Positions 1-10,620 of a DNA stretch of 64,000 bases are shown here, piece after piece. Origin of the DNA: Ampelomyces quisqualis (Eukaryota; Ascomycota; Dothideomycetes; Pleosporales; Phaeosphaeriaceae). A program made the position numbers and the translations under genes. The notes under the pieces were generated by a model. The model saw only the letters and a program-made list of their open reading frames with translations. It did no database searches and was not told the origin of the DNA. The number at the start of each line of letters is the position of its first letter. Position 1 is the stretch's first letter. The stretch lies in contig JAGTXZ010000021.1 in the NCBI GenBank assembly GCA_018398575.1, positions 1,240,001 through 1,304,000 of the forward strand, given 5' to 3'.

Positions 1-287
1 CGGCGCTCATGACGACCTGGGGGTTCACGTGCGCGTGTGCGCTGTGCGAGGCGGAGAAGAGCGAGGGCGAGGAAATAAGGGCAAAGAGGGAGGGGCTGCG
101 TGGTGAGGCTGATGCGTTTGTTGCGAGGGAGCACTGGGCGAATGCGAAGCGGCTGAGCATTGTCAAGGCGCAGCGATTAGCTAGGGGGATTGAGGAGACG
201 TATGACAAGAAGCGGTATGAGGGGTTGCCGAGGCTTGCGGGTCGGAGTCTTCAGGATTGGTTGGCCAAGGCTCAGCCGCGCAAGTAA
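1..287 (+). CDS. C-terminal end of a SET-domain protein (partial)
   Basis: Only the last ~95 codons are in the window; the frame is open from base 3, so the gene begins upstream. The visible part starts LMTTWGFTCACALCEAE, the Cys-rich segment (CxCxxC) that follows the SET domain in many fungal SET or TPR/SET proteins, where it helps bind zinc. After it comes a charged, mostly helical tail ending QPRK. SET proteins are usually lysine methyltransferases acting on histones or other proteins; the catalytic part is not visible, so substrate and activity cannot be judged. The gene converges on the minus-strand gene that ends at 875. Family assignment rests on the Cys motif and tail only. Confidence 0.6.
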   Translation, partial: ALMTTWGFTCACALCEAEKSEGEEIRAKREGLRGEADAFVAREHWANAKRLSIVKAQRLARGIEETYDKKRYEGLPRLAGRSLQDWLAKAQPRK

Positions 288-874
288 TCGGGGAAGGGGA
301 AGGCAAGGGAGTAAAAGGGTGTTGTATCCCCACCGGCAAACCACACCACAGGAAGAGATTTACAACAGCTTTCACGCAGCACATATCCGCCCCTGTCTCC
401 AAGCCTACATCTCTCAGCTTCCTTGCAGTTCAATCCCGAGACGTCTCGTTTCTACTATACCCATTCCTCTCCCTACGCTTACATGCCCTAGACTAGGAAA
501 AGACTCCAAGGAGCCAAACGAACTCGTTCGACAACGATAGATGAAAAAAACCAGTCTATGTCTGTTCGCATCTTTGGGATCATTACACAAACTGCCCAAA
601 AGGTCAACAACATGCCATGCCAGAATAAATGCTTGCCAAAGGAATAGTGTACATGCGAATTACGAAAAGCATGATTTGCCCCACAGCTCTGCCATGAACA
701 TATGCGTCTGTAGAACCCAAGAAAACCCCAGAGAAAAAAAGGACATGGTGGTATCTATCGTTATCCAGCAAATGTAACCAAAAAATGACGCAAGTGCGAA
801 ATAGTGATGACGCCGCAAAAACACCATGCTCCCACCTTCCTTACAACCTATCCCTCCCCACCTCTTTCAACCCT
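288..874. other. Intergenic region between convergent genes
   Basis: This should hold the 3' ends of the SET-protein gene (plus) and of the 1025-aa gene (minus). No conserved frame or repeat is visible; the short open frames here lack recognisable motifs. Confidence 0.6.
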
Positions 875-3800
875 TTATGATGCGTTTGGCCCGGTCCCCT
901 CAACAAAGTACCTACTCCCAATACTCCTGCGAATCTCCTCCCTCCTCTTCTCCCTGCGCCTTTTTCTAATCTTATCCTTCACGCCGCTGAGTCCGATATA
1001 CTGAACCTGGTATTTTTTCAGTCCTGGTAAGCTTTTCCCCTCACGCCACGTGCCACTGCGCTGCTCGTCAAGACTAGGGCGGGAAGCGCGCTTTTTGAGG
1101 ACTCTTCCATCATGCGGCATGGTGGGGGGCTTTGTGAGGACTTTTGGCCCTCCCTCAGAGGACGAAGAAAGTGATCTGCGCGGTGGGGAGGTGAAAGAAG
1201 GTTTGCGGAAATTTGGGGGGAGAGTGACGTGGTGGCGACGCCTGTTTGTGCCTGCGCGTTCGACGCCCAGGGAGTTGCCGATGAGGAAGCCGCCGGAGCC
1301 GCGGATGCTGCCTGCGAGACGGCGGCGGAGCGTGGTGGTGCGTTTGGGGGATTCGGGGAGGGTTTCGACGTCACTTGTGTCGCCGCCTGGGTGGAGTCCT
1401 TCGTCTTCGCTTTCCGTGTCGGTATCGTCGTCGAAGCCGTCCCAGAAGCCACGTGGTCGCCAGAAGGGGTGTAAAGTGCCGTCCTCGTCGTTCACGGTCG
1501 GGATTTCAGGGTTTTTGTGAGATGGATGTGAGTTGCTGGCATATCGTGCTCGGTTGTTGGGAAGGCGCGAACGGAGGGTTGGGAGAAGATTGTCCGAATA
1601 GCGTCGTGCTCGCTGGACTAGAGATAGTCTCCGTTGCGGATGCGAATCTGAGCGTTTGGGGGGTCCAGGTGGCCCGAGAGCAAGTTGCTTCTCGAGCTCT
1701 TCCGCAGGCGTCGGAGGGATGAACATGATCTTCGGCGGGTCTGGCGGTGGTCGGGGGTTCTTGAGTGGTGAGTCTACAGCACCCGGCCGATGCAAAGCAA
1801 TCTGCATTGGTGGCGTCGAAGGTTCGAAACTTAAAGTCGGCTGTTGTTGCTGCTCAGGATCTTCATCGTAGTCTTCGATGGCATCCACGAACGGCGGTGT
1901 GGGCGTGAATCGGGTTTCTCTGTAATCATGAGGTAGTAAGTGGGTACTGTCTGTGAGCAGGTGCGGCTCTGGGGTGAATGAGTTGACTCGAGACCCTTGT
2001 TGCACGACCAGCAGAGAGTGATTGTTGTGTGGATATATGCTGACAGCAGTCGCCTCGCTGACTTCAATGGGCGTATCCGAGAACTGCGAGAAAGGCGTCG
2101 TTGATGCGTATTGGTGCCTCGCGCCAGCATGTTCTTCACTGCGGATAGTCGAGCGGTCAAAGCTAACACGGCTATGATCCTCAGATGGTCTCCTCCGGTC
2201 AGGCGTCCGGCGAGACAGTTCATCAGTGGATCTACGATCCAAGCTAGGTCTGATCACGACCTCAGGGGATGAAGAGGTTCGGCCCTGGCTGGGTGAGATC
2301 CGTCTTTGTTCACCAGATCGTCCACGCAGTGATCGCGAGCCTTGTTGCATCCGGGGCGAGAATGAGTACTCCGGTGGAGGCGAGGGTGCGCTTAGTTGTT
2401 CAGGAGACGTCGATACTTTGCGCGACTCAACGACTGCGCCTTCTCTAGGCACTGCGTGTTCGGCCACCAGTCGCCGGACTCCATGTAAGAGCTCGACTGG
2501 CGGGCGGGCGTCCTGCACCGGTGCGGTTGGGAAGACGTCTTGGGTGGCCAATTCGCTTCTCTTGTTCTCGAAAGGTGTCCTGTGCAAGGCTCTATCCGTG
2601 TCAGTGTGGTATCTCGTATCGGCGACGTTTGAGTGCTGTCGCCTCTTCAGCGACCTCGGTGACGATAGAGACGGTACGGGCGACTGCACGGGCGACTGCT
2701 CGACAGGAGGCGTCTGAAAAGAGACAACGGGGGCGCGACGAGGACTCGTTGGCGGTGACTGCTGTGAGTAACTTCTGGACGCCAAAGATGGTGTCGCCTT
2801 TCGTGCGTTCTCGGGCGCGGACCCTATGCGCCGGTGGTAGGTCAGTTCCGAGTGGTGGTATTTGGTCACAGAGCTCGAACGGCTCAGAATGTCTGCCGCT
2901 GGCTGCAGCACGTTCCGCAGAGACTGCTGGTGTGCCAACGTAGCGGCCGAGCTGTCGATGGTTCTCGAACGAAACGACAGAGGCGAGGACGTGTTGCGCT
3001 CGGTGCTCAGCGTAGTCGAGTCGGTACTGAACCTTTTGGAGCGATCGGCCAGGTTGACTTTCTTGTGCACCAGGCGGTGGAGCGGCACGTCGTCGTGATG
3101 CGATGAATCGCGTTTCGAGCGCTGTGTGGCTGGCCGATCTGGCGTGGGCGAGCCATCTCTGTAGGCCATGTTTTTCCCCGAATGGCGCAGCGTCCGTCTT
3201 TGTCGCGGCGGCGTGACAACTATGCTGGCCTCGACCCTCGCGGAGCCCATCGACGAAGTCGAATTCCGCTTGCTTGGCTCCCCTGGCTCCTTCGCTTCCG
3301 GTGCGGCCTTGTGCTCGCTGGGCCAACCAATCGATCGCGCAAAATTTTCAACCGACGGCGTGGCTGGGCTGTTGGTGCTCGCCTCGACGCGCTCGCGCAG
3401 GCCTGAGGTTCGACGGGGTCGTGGGCTAGGCGACGGCGGCGGCGCGGTTTCGCCCAGGGCGACGCAGGGGTCGGGGAGCTTGTCGGGAGAAGACTTGGAC
3501 GCTCGTTTCCTGCGAATTGTCACGTTGCGCATCAGGTCTGTGTTCCACTCCCGATCTGGAATGATGTCGACTGCCGGGGTGTCCTTGTCCTCGTCCGCGC
3601 CAGCCATTGTGTCCACCTCGCCTACTGGCGTTGTTGACCGGCTCCGGCTGGGCTCGGAAGACGCATCTTCCCGCGCCGTCTTGAACGACTCGGCGCGCGA
3701 CGACGGACACGCGAAGAGATGGGGGCGTTCGAGTGCGGTGTTGGAGGTGGAGATGGAGGTGGAGGTGGTGTGGGAGCCGGCGGTCCGCGGGGGGCTGGGG

Positions 3801-3952
3801 TCGGGCGTTGGGGGGCTGCGCGCGTTGACGGGGGTGCCGAGGGACGACTTGCTGGCCAGGAGCGAGTTGTCCTGCGACATGGTGGGCGGCGTGGGAGGGA
3901 GGCCCGAGGCGGCGCCATCCACGGCAGGCGTCACGTGCCTGTCGGCCGTCAT
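875..3952 (-). CDS. Large Ser/Pro/Arg-rich disordered protein, function unknown (1025 aa)
   Basis: A single uninterrupted frame. I chose the Met at 3952 (MTADRHVTPAVDG) over the upstream Met at 4096, because the intervening 48 residues are low-complexity and come from GC-rich upstream sequence. Nearly the whole protein is predicted by eye to be disordered: Ser/Thr/Pro-rich with many SPxR-, RRxS- and SPP-type phosphorylation-like sites and a short Gln run near residue 690. Two more ordered, probably conserved segments lie in the last third: one around PPTPAEELEKQLALGPPGPP, and a Gly-rich stretch (GSIRGSGGFLIGNSLGVERA). The C-terminus is a basic helix rich in KIRKRRREKRREE. I do not recognise the family; the composition would suit a signalling scaffold or nuclear regulator, but that is inference. 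No signal peptide or membrane segment is seen. Confidence 0.65.
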   Translation of the reverse strand: MTADRHVTPAVDGAASGLPPTPPTMSQDNSLLASKSSLGTPVNARSPPTPDPSPPRTAGSHTTSTSISTSNTALERPHLFACPSSRAESFKTAREDASSEPSRSRSTTPVGEVDTMAGADEDKDTPAVDIIPDREWNTDLMRNVTIRRKRASKSSPDKLPDPCVALGETAPPPSPSPRPRRTSGLRERVEASTNSPATPSVENFARSIGWPSEHKAAPEAKEPGEPSKRNSTSSMGSARVEASIVVTPPRQRRTLRHSGKNMAYRDGSPTPDRPATQRSKRDSSHHDDVPLHRLVHKKVNLADRSKRFSTDSTTLSTERNTSSPLSFRSRTIDSSAATLAHQQSLRNVLQPAADILSRSSSVTKYHHSELTYHRRIGSAPENARKATPSLASRSYSQQSPPTSPRRAPVVSFQTPPVEQSPVQSPVPSLSSPRSLKRRQHSNVADTRYHTDTDRALHRTPFENKRSELATQDVFPTAPVQDARPPVELLHGVRRLVAEHAVPREGAVVESRKVSTSPEQLSAPSPPPEYSFSPRMQQGSRSLRGRSGEQRRISPSQGRTSSSPEVVIRPSLDRRSTDELSRRTPDRRRPSEDHSRVSFDRSTIRSEEHAGARHQYASTTPFSQFSDTPIEVSEATAVSIYPHNNHSLLVVQQGSRVNSFTPEPHLLTDSTHLLPHDYRETRFTPTPPFVDAIEDYDEDPEQQQQPTLSFEPSTPPMQIALHRPGAVDSPLKNPRPPPDPPKIMFIPPTPAEELEKQLALGPPGPPKRSDSHPQRRLSLVQRARRYSDNLLPTLRSRLPNNRARYASNSHPSHKNPEIPTVNDEDGTLHPFWRPRGFWDGFDDDTDTESEDEGLHPGGDTSDVETLPESPKRTTTLRRRLAGSIRGSGGFLIGNSLGVERAGTNRRRHHVTLPPNFRKPSFTSPPRRSLSSSSEGGPKVLTKPPTMPHDGRVLKKRASRPSLDEQRSGTWREGKSLPGLKKYQVQYIGLSGVKDKIRKRRREKRREEIRRSIGSRYFVEGTGPNAS

Positions 3953-4471
3953 GGCGGAGTGGCGCGCTCGATGCTGCCAGAGACGACCTGTTGCCGCCCT
4001 ATGAGGAAGCCATGTCTGCAGCGTGGCGGCGGGCGGCGGGCGGCGGGTGGCTTCGAGGGTGCTGCTGAGGCCGACGCAGGTAGCCTGGCCTGCCAAGACC
4101 GTCGTTCGCGTTGCTGTGTGCAGGACCGCCGGTGGTGTTGTTTGGACGCTGGGCCGCTATGGGTGTGACAGCTTGGCGCCCGCAAAGAAGCCCGTCACGT
4201 GACTTGGTCACCGTTTGTACAAGACTTGATCACTCCATTTCGGCCGTGCCGGTGCTTCTATACTAGATGCCCTTTCCCGTCGTGCGTGCAGGCAAGCAAT
4301 GCATCACAGCCTGAATGCCCCGCTAGCGTGACACCACAAAATGCATACCATGTCTCCAAACGCCGTGTCATCTGGTAGCCAGTACCGGCAAACCCCCCCC
4401 CCCCCCTCCCCCGCCCCCCGCCCCCTCGTGTCGCTGCACACGAAATTCCAACGAGACGAAAGTGACGCCCA
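3953..4471. other. Promoter region of the 1025-aa gene and 3' flank of the 1371-aa gene
   Basis: Both neighbours lie on the minus strand, so this is the upstream region of the gene starting at 3952. It contains a palindromic GTCACGTGAC at 4194-4203 (a CACGTG E-box core, the type bound by bHLH factors) and a long C-rich tract described separately. Confidence 0.5.
4393..4427. repeat. C-rich homopolymer-like tract
   Basis: About 35 bases almost purely C on the plus strand, broken only by single T and G. It lies just downstream of the stop codon of the minus-strand gene ending at 4472. On the sense strand it reads as a G-run, so G-quadruplex formation in the 3' region is possible. Length may be unreliable because such runs are error-prone in sequencing. 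Confidence 0.8.
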
Positions 4472-7400
4472 TCACATCTTCCTGCGAACTGTGAATTTGC
4501 GCCCTACAGCCGCGGCCGGTAGAGCTGCGGCAAATGTGTCGCGTACTACATCCACCACGTCAGTGTCACTCCTCCTAGTGCCATGGGCAGACTTACTCTC
4601 CGCCGAATCAAACTGAATCACGATGTCGTCGTGCTCGCCTGGATACTCAATCTCGTCGAGACAGACAAACTTGCGCTTGGTGCCCGCCCATCCAGTGAGT
4701 CGCCCTTCTTCTTTCTGCATCTTGCCTTGACCCCGTCGCTCTTCCACAGGAAGGGCGAACTTGGCATCCACCAGCCTCAACCCAAACTTGCCGCCCTTTT
4801 CCGTCTTTTCAAAGGTGTCCGTAACTCGAAGTTGGAAGTTCATGGCGTCGGCATGCGAGAAATCTTCAAAGAACGCCAACAACTGCACAATGTTGTCCTG
4901 CTCCACCACCTGGATGCGGATGATTTCCGCAGTCCATTGCTTATAGATGGGCACCACCATACGGCGACGCGATATGGAGAAAGTGGATGCGATGCTGACC
5001 TTGGTAAGCACATGGTCACTCTCGCCCTGTTCAAAGCACGTACCCGTCAAACTTGACCTCGAACCCTGTCACGGCCAATTGAAACGTATGGAGGTCTTTG
5101 AACGAATTGAACGTCAATTTCCGTATCGTTGAGGCGGCGTTCAATGTTCGGAGCAGTTCGGCGAGTGCGTCGGGAATGTCGCCTTCTGTGCGGCTACCGT
5201 CAATAGCAACGGTCAAGTCTTGCTGTGCGTTGCGAAGAAGAGTCAACTCAGGGGCACCATCAATGGGTAGCCGGACAAGTAGCTCTCCAGGTCCTAACAA
5301 AATCAACACAGCTTCTCCATCTTCAATCGCACCACATACCCAGATTCATGCGATCCGCAACAATGCCGGCACTGTGTCGAGACACGATTCTCAAGCTCTC
5401 GCTCATGACGGTTGGCGCAGACTCGAGTCCTGTAGCTTCTGGATCCTGATTAATCACCTTGGCCTCCTGCCACTGCAGCTTCCCGAGCACATGGCTGCCC
5501 CTCTGGCCGAAGCCCGAAGCCTGATCTGCGCTCTCAATGTTGAACGATTTCAATGGCACTTGAGCAAAGGTTGCCTCGCCTTGCGCAATGTACATCGATG
5601 TCAAGGTTCCAAAAAGTTGATTTCGGTCCTGGCGTTCGAGAAACACTAGATGCGCAGTGCACATGCGTATATTCTTGTCTGCCGTCTCTTCACGGAAGTA
5701 TAGCCTCATCGCCGGCGCCTGGTCGGCCTCTGTGACGTACTCAAAGTTCATGGGCGCCTGCTTAGTGCCAATCTCATGGTTGATCAGACTAACCTGCTTG
5801 TTCTCCTGCGAAGTTGCCAATGCGACTCGGTACCCACGATGCAACTTTCTCTTGCCAGTGCCTTCACTGCTGCGCTCAATCCTCTCAAAGACGATCAACT
5901 TACATCCTGACACTCGGTCTGGAGGAAAAGCGCCTGGGTGGGCCGGGTCTTTGTACGTCGCTTCGCGTAATTGCAGCTGGCACGCAAGTCGCTCGTCTCT
6001 CTTCTCTCGTAGATCGTTCTGGACCCGATTTGTGTGGTCCACGATTGAGTAGAGAGAACGCCAGTCGCCTTCGCTCAGCTCGAGGTTCAGGGTAAAGCCG
6101 TGTTTGAGATGGATTGAGATTTGATTCGACTGTTTCTTCCAGTTCACATCGTCCCATGTTGGTCCCGCCTCAACTCCAGGACCAAGAACGATATTCAAGA
6201 GATCGTTTTGGCTGCAGATAGAGAGCTTCACCTGGAATTGATCCTTGGGCCGCAGTATGGACATGACTGCAGACATTGATGCTCGGTCGGTATTTGGGTC
6301 ATCCGTAGACATTGAAGCCTTGACAAACATTCTGAAGTAGCAGAAGTCGCTCTTTGTATCGGCAAGGGGAATATATTGCGACAAACCAAAAGAGGGCGGC
6401 ACTCCGCCAGTCCTGGCTGGATCTGATCTCGGGCGGCCGGCCTGCAGAGCGCTTGCGGCATCTGGAGCAAATTGCGGGTACTCGGCCCAGATGGACTGGT
6501 CTTGTCCTTGAATGAGGGCTTGTGTGGGAGGCAAACTCTGGTGCTTCTTCATTGAGCCGACCAGCAGCTTCATATAGTGAAGTATGGACCCCTGTATTTC
6601 GTACACCTCGGCACTCGCACCATCACCAGCCTGCCTTGCAAGCAGGGCTTGATCGTCGGGTGACTGGCCTCCATACTGTCGCAGTCCAGGGTGATTTGGG
6701 AGTACCTCAGTGGTTATCCACAGCACCTTGGCAAGGTCAACATGCGCTTGCGTCAAACGTTCCGGTTGCGACTCTGCGCTCTGAGGCCGACTTCTAATAA
6801 GACTCTCCATGCCGGCACGCCCACGTAGAAACCACCACGTAGCTACCCGTAACCACTGCATTGGTGTGCGGGTATGGAGTCGCCCTCCGAGCTGAGCAGT
6901 CAGTTCAAAGATTCCCCTCATGTGCGTTATGCGCTCAGCAAAGTCTTTGAAGGCCGCTTCACCAATCGATCTAGTGTCCGATCGAGCCAATGGCGCCTGC
7001 GTTTTGTCTGCTACCTCCTGTCTAGAGCGCAACGGGAGCTGGTTCACAGGAGGGCCGGCTGGTAAGTGAAGTTCTTCTGGCTGCAGAGGCACCTGCATCT
7101 GTGGTGCAGCCAGAGATGGTGGCGATTGTGTTGTTCTCCGCTCGAATTGTGGGGGGGTTGGAAGGATAGAATTCTGACTAGCAGCAGAGATTGGCGCTCT
7201 GTCAGACTGTGAAGGTACCTGCTGGAACGATGTGGTATCTGTGGCAAAGGGGTCGTGACCTGTGGCAGATGAAGCTTGTATGTATGACGTAGGAGCGCCG
7301 GCATACTGTGAAGAGGGCGAAGAAGGTCGCGCATGGTCCTGGAGTGGTATGGTTCTTCGTGCTGGAGATGGACACTCAAATCTCGATCTTTGGGGGTCCT

Positions 7401-8682
7401 CGGCTTCGAGACGTGTAGGTAAAGGGCCAGCGGACCTGAGTGGAGGTGCTCGTGGTGGTGTCTTGCCAGTGAGCAAGGAGGGGTGGAGCGAGGTGGGAGG
7501 CGTCCCGACCTGGAAGGGATCGAGCGACTGCATCGACGAGTCTGAATCCCTCTTGGAGTCTGTGCGCCGCGCGCCCTCGTGCAACGTCTTTCCCTCTTCT
7601 GCCCTCATTTTTTGTTTGACACGTGCCGTGAACGAGTCTGATCGCGAGGGCTCATTGTTTGGAAAACGTTGCGCCACCATGGCTTTGCCGTCCAGCAGAG
7701 ACTGGTCTTCCTGCGGGACGTGTCGCAGTCCTGGTAGTCCGGGGGTTGGAGGCACTCTACTGAATGCAGGCACAGGCTCGCCGTGGAGCCCGGTTTGCGT
7801 GCGGGACAGGCGTGTCGGCCCTGCGTTCTCGTCGTCTTGGTGAAGCGTCGGCTCGGCACGGGACGTGTGGCGGGCCAGCACTGGTGATGCAGTGTCCGAG
7901 TCCTGCGGGTGTTGGGCGACGGGGCTGGGGCGGGGCGCATGGGGGTCGATCTGAAGGGCATCGAAGCCGGTGGGCGCTCTTGCCAGGGCGCGTGGGCGCT
8001 CGCCCAGACCCATGCGGCCCATGCGCAGCGGTTGCGGCGGCGAGGCTTGGGCATGGCTGTTGATGCGGCCCATCTCGAGCTTCCTCTCCAGCGGCGGCGA
8101 CATTTCGCCGCGCGAGGTCCTGGTCCTGGTCAGGCTGTTGCGCTGCTCCGCCTGCGACGGCGAGCGCCCGATGCGGGTGCCCAGATGGGCATCGTCCTGC
8201 TGCTTCCGGGGCGGCAGCGCGCTGGGCGTCGCGCCAGGGCCGGCCTTCTTGCGCCTCGACACCTCGGCGGCGGGCTCCTCGCACTCGTCGCCGCCGTGGC
8301 CGATGGTCTCGGGCACGGCGCGCACAAAGCCCACGCTGAGGCCCTTCTTGCGCGTGCCCGTCTTGAGCCCGCCCGGCCCCGGGCTCTTTGCTGCGGCGGC
8401 CGCGCTGCTCAGCAGGTCCTGCGCGCCCGGCCAGCGCTGGGCCAGGTCGACGTTGATGCGGGGTCGGGCTGCCAGGAAGCCGGCGGCGGCCTCTTTCTGC
8501 CGCTGCGCCTTCTCCGTCGACGGGCGCAGAAAGGCATTGACGTTGTCGTCGTCGGCTTGCTTGGCCGGCGTGGGCTCGGGCTGCTTGACGTCTTCTCTGG
8601 CGAACATCTTGGTGCGCCAGCGGCTGCTCTTGGACATGATCTTGCTGGCGGCTTCTTGCGCCGCCTCGCGCGCGTCGACCAT
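4472..8682 (-). CDS. Large conserved-looking protein of unknown function, three exons (1371 aa)
   Basis: Exons are 8682-5340, 5293-5044 and 4994-4472. Intron 5294-5339 (donor GTATGT) joins in phase 1 as LGPGELLVRLPI; intron 4995-5043 (donor GTACGT, acceptor CAG) joins in phase 2 as DGIASTFSIS; the sum is 1372 codons. The start is the Met of MVDAREAAQEAASK; the in-frame Met at 8970 reads through a 26-bp tandem repeat and is unlikely. The first ~650 residues are basic, Pro/Ser-rich and disordered. From about residue 690 (FKDFAERITHMRGIFELTAQ) the protein becomes ordered: helices with a Trp-rich segment, then a long beta-rich region through the C-terminus (for example QNDLLNIVLGPGVEAG and RKFVCLDEIEYPGEHDD). 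It might contain PH-like folds, but I cannot confirm a family. No signal peptide or transmembrane segment is seen. Confidence 0.7.
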
Positions 8683-9209
8683 GAGGGTGAGCGTGGCGGG
8701 GTGTGGACTAGTCGAGGCTTGCTCGATCGTGCTCGCGTGCCTGCGTCGAGGACGTGAATGAAGGTACGGTATGGCTGTTCCTGGCGCGCGCGTGCTGCAA
8801 CCGCAACAGGCCGTGGTCGGGTCGACGCTGCACAGGAGCCGGCCGTGGTTGTGCTGCACAGGAGCCGGCCGTGGTTGCGCTGCACAGGAGCCGGCCGTGG
8901 TTGCGCTGCACACAATGGTTGGTTGCGGCGTGGACAATTCAGTGGTTGCAAGACCACATCGGCAACGCATACGCAGTACCGAGTAGGGGCGGGCATCACC
9001 GCAGCCAGCCCAACGCGCCTAACCCCACACCCAAGCATCGCTTGTTGTCTGTGCGGTCTGACGATGAACATGATTCTTCCTATATTCATGTTACGACGCA
9101 CTGTAAGAGAGGCTACACAATCAACATGATTCTTTTCTTATCTACCCATGTCATAAATCTAGCCTTCTAAAAATCATCGCACCCGTCTCTCGCAAGAGCA
9201 TGCATACAG
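8683..9209. other. Upstream region of the 1371-aa gene
   Basis: It lies between the start of the 1371-aa gene and the stop of the tyrosinase, both on minus. It carries a 26-bp minisatellite at 8831-8908; otherwise I see nothing. Confidence 0.55.
8831..8908. repeat. Minisatellite, 26-bp unit x 3
   Basis: Three head-to-tail copies at 8831-8856, 8857-8882 and 8883-8908. The unit begins CACAGGAGCCGGCCGTGGTT. Copy 1 differs from the others by a single base (GTGCTG versus GCGCTG at the end). A degenerate partial copy seems to precede it (AACAGGCCGTGGTCGG). It lies 150-230 bp upstream of the start codon at 8682, so it could sit in the promoter or 5' UTR. Confidence 0.9.
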
Positions 9210-10495
9210 CTAAGCGTAGATATAACAAAAGGGCCCGCCTAGCGTGTGGCTGGCGTCTTGGATGCTGATCACGGGCACGCCAATGTATCCCAGGTCGAGC
9301 GTGTCGTTGAGCAGAGCGTTGCGGCTAGGAGGCTCGTTGTTGACCGTGACTAGAAGATGAGTATTAGCTGAAGTCTCGGGGGAGGGAGGGCGGCAACGTG
9401 TCCAACTTACTGGTGCCAGCGAGTCCGTACTGCCTGTTGTTTAGGTCGAGATTTTGCCATGTCCAGTATGTCCTGTCGATCATAGCATGGTGCAGGAAGA
9501 AGTAAGGGTCACCAGGGCTGGCAAAGAGATCACCGCCTGGGTCGCCACCGACAGTGAAGTGGCCGCCAGTGTGCACGCCTAAAAAGCCATTGCCGAAATC
9601 TCCCTGCATGGTCGTCGAGAAGGAACCAAAGTCAGGGCTCTTCTGGATCAAATCGACAATATCTTGGTCCTTGGTCCATCCCGAAGCAGCAGCTTTGGAC
9701 AGGTCACGCCTTAAGCAGCGAGGGTTGTATCCAAGGCCGAAAAACTCGGGGTTCGGGGGAAGGTTGGGCAACACGGGGGCGACGGGGCCCAAGTTGACTT
9801 TCCAGTCTTTGAATGGGCCAGTAGTAACACATCCTCCGCCATCGCCAGGGGGTAGAGAGATGCCGCATTGGTCTGGAGAGGGAATGCAGCTGTTTGCTCG
9901 ACCGGGCACGAATGCTCCGTCTCCGCCCATGGATGTGGCTGAGCCGTCAAGTGCAGGCGATTTCTTTGGGTCAGCAGCCCAGTATCCCCAGTGGTAGTAT
10001 GGCTGGGTGCCTTGGTACCCGCACTCTTTCTTAAGCGTTTGCTCGTATGCCCATGTGAAGTAACGGTGCCATGTGAGAAAGTTTCCTGTTCCGTGAATGG
10101 AAAGTGTCGAGTTGATGTGGTTTGCTACAAAATCGTCGTAACGGTTCTTTGCTCCAGCTGCAAGTCCACTGGGCGTCTTTGCAGGCTTCTTCGAAAGACA
10201 TTGTACGGCGCTGATGTAGTCTTTCTTTTCTTTGGATGAGAGAGTGGACCTGAGGCAGAATTAGCACGGCATTACAACAAGTCGGTAATGATCAGTCATA
10301 CCATTCACGTCTTACAGATGCGTTCTTTAAAGTGCACTTCGGTGCGTTGGGGTATCCATGCTGTGCGATTTGACGGTTTAGAGCTTGCAGACCAGCGACC
10401 ATGATATCATCGCTTTTGATATCAGAGCGAGCCTCAAGCGGCGCAGCGCTAGCGGCACCCACAAGGGCAATTGTGACGAGATCCGATAATCTCAT
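9210..10495 (-). CDS. Secreted tyrosinase / catechol oxidase-like type-3 copper enzyme (390 aa)
   Basis: Exons are 10495-10302, 10249-9411 and 9349-9210. The 52-bp intron has a TGCTAAT branch site and rejoins as VRREW-STLSSKEKKDY, the family's N-terminal motif; the second intron (61 bp, AGCTAAT) joins in phase 1. The N-terminus MRLSDLVTIALVGAASAAP is a signal peptide with likely cleavage after Ala. The CuA site shows H109-x7-H117-x8-H126 (IHGTGNFLTWHRYF). The CuB site shows H291-x3-H295 (GVHTGGHF) and the FFLHHAMIDRTYWTWQ motif with the His pair at 318-319. The protein ends GGPFCYIYA, as in short secreted fungal tyrosinases; the long C-terminal cap of intracellular tyrosinases is absent. Known chemistry is o-hydroxylation of phenols and/or oxidation of catechols to quinones. 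A role in pigment formation or phenol detoxification is inference. Confidence 0.93.
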
Positions 10496-10612
10496 GTTGA
10501 TGAAGGGAGTCTATAATTGCAACGCAGGTGCTGATGGAAGACTCTGTCAATCTCGAGAAGGAGGAGGAGTGATTGCTGGTAGCGATGGTGCTAAGATATG
10601 GAAAGAGGCGTT

Positions 10613-10620
10613 ATTTTATA
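10613..10620 (-). promoter_or_regulatory. Probable TATA box of the tyrosinase gene
   Basis: On the minus strand the sequence reads TATAAAAT, 118 bp upstream of the start codon at 10495, a reasonable spacing for a TATA element with a short 5' UTR. Confidence 0.45.

Noticed and set aside
7909..8757. Long plus-strand frames opposite the 1371-aa gene (and similarly 3168-4004 opposite the 1025-aa gene).
   Set aside because: Arg/Gly/Ala-rich translations typical of antisense frames in GC-rich coding DNA; the minus-strand genes explain the sequence.
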